From: Marinimicrobium sp050113635
GTDB lineage: Bacteria; Pseudomonadota; Gammaproteobacteria; Pseudomonadales; Cellvibrionaceae
DNA length: 64,000 bases
Reading direction: 5' to 3'
NCBI RefSeq assembly: GCF_050113635.1
Contig: NZ_JBNJLT010000001.1
Location: forward strand, 868,001 to 932,000
Within the stretch, counting starts at the first letter, position 1. Each line of letters begins with the position of its first letter. Positions 61,034-64,000 of the stretch are shown here, one piece after another. The notes below the pieces were generated by a model. The model was given only the letters and a program-made list of their open reading frames with translations, was not told the DNA's origin and ran no database searches. The position numbers were made by a program, and so were the translations under genes.

Positions 61034-61888
61034 ATGACCGACACCCATCAACCGCGTTTGAGCTTTGAGTTCTTTCCACCCAAAACCGAACAAGGGCGGG
61101 AAAAGCTCCTCAAGGTACGCCAGCAACTGTCCGACCTCGAACCGGACTTTTTTTCCGTCACTTATGGCGCTGGCGGCTCTACCCGTGACAATACCAAAGA
61201 CATTGTCACCCACTTCAAGAGCGAGGGGGTTTCTGTCGCTCCCCATCTCTCCTTTGGCGGCGATGATGAAACCATCATTAAAGGGCTGATCCAGGAGTAC
61301 CGCGATGCGGGCATCGACCGCATCGTTGCCTTGCGTGGCGATATGCCATCCGGTGTAGGTGGCGGTTACCAGATGGTGTACGCCAATGAACTGGTCGCCT
61401 TTATTCGCCAGCATTTCGGAAACCATTTCCATCTCGAAGTCGCCGCCTACCCGGAGATTCACCCGCAGGCCAAAAACTACGATGACGACATCCGCTTCCT
61501 GAAAGGTAAGTTCGATGCGGGCGCCGACAGCGGCATCACCCAGTATTTCTATAACCCCGACGCCTATTTCTATTTCATGGAGCAGTGTCAGGCGGCGGGC
61601 ATCACCCAGCCGATTTACCCCGGCATTATGCCCATTATCAACTTCACCAATTTGACCCGCTTCTCCGACGCCTGTGGTGCCGAGATTCCCCGCTGGATGC
61701 GCAAACGCCTGGAAGCCTATGGTGATGACAGCGAAAGCATTAGGGCGTTTGGTGAAGCGCTGGTCACGGAATTGTGCGAAACCCTGCTCGATAATGGTGC
61801 GCCGGGCCTGCACTTCTACACCATGAATCAATATGAGCCGAGTGCCAGGATTGTCGAGAACCTGGGGCTGAACACTTCCTCGAGTTAG
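61034..61888 (+). CDS. metF: 5,10-methylenetetrahydrofolate reductase
   Basis: I take the ATG at 61034 (284 residues); it starts TDTHQPRLSFEFFPPKTEQG. Conserved motifs are FEFFPPK, FFSVTYGAGGSTRDNT, HLSFGG and IVALRGDMP (the usual form is xALRGDxP), then ITQYFYNPDAYFYF and PGIMPIINF. It reduces methylene-THF to methyl-THF for methionine synthesis. The longer frame to 60953 runs through the hairpin and is unlikely to be used. The ribosome binding site (GAGCT) is weak. Confidence 0.96.
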   Translation: MTDTHQPRLSFEFFPPKTEQGREKLLKVRQQLSDLEPDFFSVTYGAGGSTRDNTKDIVTHFKSEGVSVAPHLSFGGDDETIIKGLIQEYRDAGIDRIVALRGDMPSGVGGGYQMVYANELVAFIRQHFGNHFHLEVAAYPEIHPQAKNYDDDIRFLKGKFDAGADSGITQYFYNPDAYFYFMEQCQAAGITQPIYPGIMPIINFTNLTRFSDACGAEIPRWMRKRLEAYGDDSESIRAFGEALVTELCETLLDNGAPGLHFYTMNQYEPSARIVENLGLNTSSS

Positions 61889-61908
61889 CCCGCACCAGCC
61901 TGGTGCCA

Positions 61909-61938
61909 TGCCGCCTTGGAGGGATTCAACAGGCGGCA
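61909..61938 (+). terminator. Hairpin after metF
   Basis: TGCCGCCT (61909-61916) and AGGCGGCA (61931-61938) pair perfectly around 14 nt, starting 20 nt after the metF stop. No T-run follows, so termination would be weak. The rest of the gap to 62110 is AT-rich and probably carries the promoter of the next gene. Confidence 0.4.
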
Positions 61939-62110
61939 AAGCAAAACCTTATCAAGCGCCATATTCCATCGGCCGACCTTCGCTGAATCTTTAAGCGCAA
62001 AAAAATATTTGCACATATTTCATACCCCGACTAAGCTCAAACGAAGCATTTAAGCGTCAAGACTCTAATAAACAGCCGCACTGACGCCTTCAACGGAAGT
62101 AAAAAAACAC

Positions 62111-63169
62111 ATGGGACCTGCTTTGATTCCACCGGCATCCTCGCCCAAAGATATTATTTATCATGTCAGGAAGCTTTTAGGTACATCCTCAGCTGGCCCG
62201 GCCAGTCAATTTCTGCGCCCGCTCGTCCAGGCTCTCGCTTCCGTCGCCGACATTGAGCGCTACCCCGATGTTTTTCTGGACACATCAGCCACCTATACGC
62301 CCCACGGGAAAGCCGTCTCCATGATTACCGCCGCACAGTGCGCCGATGATATCGAGCGCAGCCGGGTATTCATGCAGGGCATTTATAACGCCATTGGGCA
62401 AAAGCTGGATACGGGAGAAGAGGTTCGAGTGCTGTACGCGGGCACAGGCCCCCTCGGCATGCTGGTGATTCCTCTTTTGCCACTGTTTGACGCCAAACGG
62501 GTTCAAGTGACCCTACTGGACATTCATCAGGAATCACTCGACAAGCTTCAGCGAATCATTCAGCACCTCAATATCGAAGCCCATATCACCGCCCAGGAAT
62601 GCACTGACGCCACCACCTGGCGTCCACCTGATGGGCGCCAATTTGACATTATTGTTTCAGAGACCATGAAGCACCTCCTGCAGCAAGAACCACAGGTGCA
62701 AATATTCACTCATCTGGAACAATTCCTAGCCCCCGGTGGAACGCTGATCCCGCGGGAAGTCCGGTTGTCAGCATCACTGGTCGACAGCTCTGACCCGTTG
62801 CGAAAAATCCCCTCAGAACGGCCACTCGGCACTTTTTTTCTATTGAACCAGAAAACGGCCCGACAGCTTAGAGCCGGGGAAGCAGCCGCCTTAACGTGCG
62901 AACTACCGGTTCCACTCCATGACGGCGGGCACCCTCACTTGAAACTGGCCACACAGATTCAAGTATATGGCGAGCACCGGCTCGGGAATAACCAGTCCCA
63001 ACTGACCTTGCCACGATTCAAGTACAACGTGAACCTGAGCCCAGGCTCCAAATTACGCTGTCATTATCAGCAAGGTCAGTCGCCAGACTGGCAGTTTACT
63101 GTCGACAGTGAGGCGGTTAGTTATCAGAACACACTGCCGCAGACTTTTCCTTCACACCCTCACCCATAG
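62111..63169 (+). CDS. Class I SAM-dependent methyltransferase, PRMT-like
   Basis: The 352-residue protein has a SAM-binding motif I (VRVLYAGTGPLGMLVIPL) near 105, an acidic motif II (VTLLDIHQESLDKL) and IIVSETMKHLLQQEP. The last resembles the double-Glu loop of protein arginine methyltransferases, though the second Glu is displaced. A beta-rich C-terminal domain follows (HLKLATQIQVYGEH, LPRFKYNVNLSPGSKL). A helical N-terminal region of about 80 residues precedes it. GGAAG lies before the ATG. The target is unknown. It starts a group with the acetyltransferase and DUF6916 genes. Confidence 0.78.
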   Translation: MGPALIPPASSPKDIIYHVRKLLGTSSAGPASQFLRPLVQALASVADIERYPDVFLDTSATYTPHGKAVSMITAAQCADDIERSRVFMQGIYNAIGQKLDTGEEVRVLYAGTGPLGMLVIPLLPLFDAKRVQVTLLDIHQESLDKLQRIIQHLNIEAHITAQECTDATTWRPPDGRQFDIIVSETMKHLLQQEPQVQIFTHLEQFLAPGGTLIPREVRLSASLVDSSDPLRKIPSERPLGTFFLLNQKTARQLRAGEAAALTCELPVPLHDGGHPHLKLATQIQVYGEHRLGNNQSQLTLPRFKYNVNLSPGSKLRCHYQQGQSPDWQFTVDSEAVSYQNTLPQTFPSHPHP

Positions 63170-63174
63170 GACGG

Positions 63175-63693
63175 ATGTATCGAATGAAAAAACTGGACCT
63201 GCCCGACGGATTAAGCGTTCGCCCTTCGCGGGCTTCCGACAAGCCTTTCCTGGAAAAGCTGCATCAGACAACCCGCGAAGACCTGCAATTAATCGATGGG
63301 GAGAAAGCGTTCGTGGAGAACATTATTGAAATGCAGTTTCGTGCGCAAACGGAGGGTTACGGCGAAAAATTCCCCAATGCCATGTATTTCATAATCGAAA
63401 AGCACTGGGAGCCCATCGGTAAAGCCACCCTAGATTTCGGCCCCAACGAAATACGTGTCGTGGACCTTGCTTTTATTCCGAAAGCCCGCAACCAGGGTTT
63501 CGGAAAATCTGTGATCCAGGCGTTTCAGCGCTGCGCTCATCAGGTCATGGCGCCCTTAACGCTAAGCGTTTTGCAAAATAACATCCAGGCTCGACAGCTT
63601 TATGCGTCACTCGGGTTTCAGGTGGAATCTGTTTCCCCACCCTATGAATTTATGATCTGGCATCCGATGACCACGGTGAACGCCGCCCGATAA
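63175..63693 (+). CDS. GNAT-family N-acetyltransferase
   Basis: The 172-residue protein (ATG at 63175; another ATG at 63184 is possible) has the GNAT fold: LSVRPSRASDKPFLEKLH at the start, VVDLAFIPKARNQGFGKSVIQAFQ with the acetyl-CoA loop (R/Q-x-x-G-x-G/A) and NNIQARQLYASLGF near the end. It lies 5 nt after the methyltransferase stop, so the two are coupled. The substrate is unknown. Confidence 0.88.
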   Translation: MYRMKKLDLPDGLSVRPSRASDKPFLEKLHQTTREDLQLIDGEKAFVENIIEMQFRAQTEGYGEKFPNAMYFIIEKHWEPIGKATLDFGPNEIRVVDLAFIPKARNQGFGKSVIQAFQRCAHQVMAPLTLSVLQNNIQARQLYASLGFQVESVSPPYEFMIWHPMTTVNAAR

Positions 63694-63712
63694 CACAACG
63701 AGATCACACGTT

Positions 63713-64000
63713 ATGGAACACTTTACTCAAGCAAACCTGGAACGAACCGTTGGTGAGAACGTCACCCTGACAGACGGCAATGGCGTGGCGATAACCCTGC
63801 GTGTCGACTCGGTCCACCAAGGAAAGCTGGATGAGAGTCGATGGGAATCATTCTCCGTGACACTTACTGATCAGGAGCCCGGTCGCATTCCCCAGGGCAC
63901 TTACCAGATCGCTCATGAAAACTTTGGCGATCTCCCGTTGTTCGTCAGCCCGAACAACGAAACCCAGTATGAAATCATCGTCAATAAAGAGCGCAAGTAA
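63713..64000 (+). CDS. DUF6916-family small protein
   Basis: This complete 95-residue protein ends with TAA at the very end of the window. It has the DUF6916 pattern: an N-terminal FTQANLERTVGENVTLT, a central SFSVTLTD, and RIPQGTYQIAHENFGDLPLFVSP, where PQGxYxxxHxxxGxLxLFxxP is conserved. As far as I recall, such proteins often neighbour phage-tail-collar (MdpB-like) genes, which could lie just past the right edge. Function is unknown. Confidence 0.75.
   Translation: MEHFTQANLERTVGENVTLTDGNGVAITLRVDSVHQGKLDESRWESFSVTLTDQEPGRIPQGTYQIAHENFGDLPLFVSPNNETQYEIIVNKERK

Noticed and set aside
1..64000. tRNA, rRNA, CRISPR array, prophage or integrase genes
   Set aside because: None was recognised on reading; a dedicated RNA scan could not be run.

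Overview
The window comes from a Gram-negative gammaproteobacterium. It encodes lipoproteins, a TonB-dependent receptor, a type VI secretion system (T6SS), HemW, TrmO and a SahR-metK-ahcY-metF methionine cycle. The mix of a beta-1,3-glucan locus, Cache chemoreceptors and a membrane-anchored AraC regulator suggests a marine or soil polysaccharide degrader of the Cellvibrionales/Alteromonadales kind. That placement is inference. No rRNA, tRNA, CRISPR array or replication origin was recognised.

Region 1 (1-21.7 kb) is a T6SS locus of two divergent operons. Leftward from about 9.35 kb run an FHA protein (tagH), tssJ, tssK, tssL, tssM, tagF and a PP2C phosphatase cut by the window edge. Rightward from 9.8 kb run tssA, tssB, tssC, a second tssC paralogue, tssE, tssF, tssG, tssH/clpV and a TPR gene. 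Together these encode the membrane complex, baseplate, sheath, sheath-recycling ATPase and a phosphorylation-type control module. Hcp, VgrG and PAAR genes are absent from the window. The operon ends in a 47-codon fragment broken next to an IS30-family transposase (21.8-22.7 kb). A GIY-YIG nuclease gene with a palindrome in its promoter follows.

Region 2 (23.6-39.3 kb) is GC-richer and mostly housekeeping: hemW, a periplasmic glutathione peroxidase, a sugar/H+ symporter, a hybrid sensor kinase, a membrane-anchored EEP phosphoesterase, a leftward thiol-redox operon resembling scsB-scsD-scsC, trmO, serA, an alpha/beta hydrolase and a 7TM-AraC regulator.

Region 3 (39.4-53.8 kb) is a beta-1,3-glucan utilisation locus on the minus strand: GH3 glucosidase, CE4-type deacetylase, TonB-dependent receptor and GH81 endo-1,3-glucanase. 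Two chemoreceptors and an FMN reductase lie alongside. A repeated interrupted palindrome (GTCCCACTTT-N9-12-inverse) sits in front of the GH3, receptor and GH81 genes and looks like a shared operator.

Region 4 (53.8-64 kb) holds the tkt-pgk pair, then sahR-metK-ahcY-metF behind a perfect 12-bp-arm palindrome that overlaps the promoter. The window ends with a PRMT-like methyltransferase, a GNAT acetyltransferase and a DUF6916 protein, possibly the start of a further cluster.
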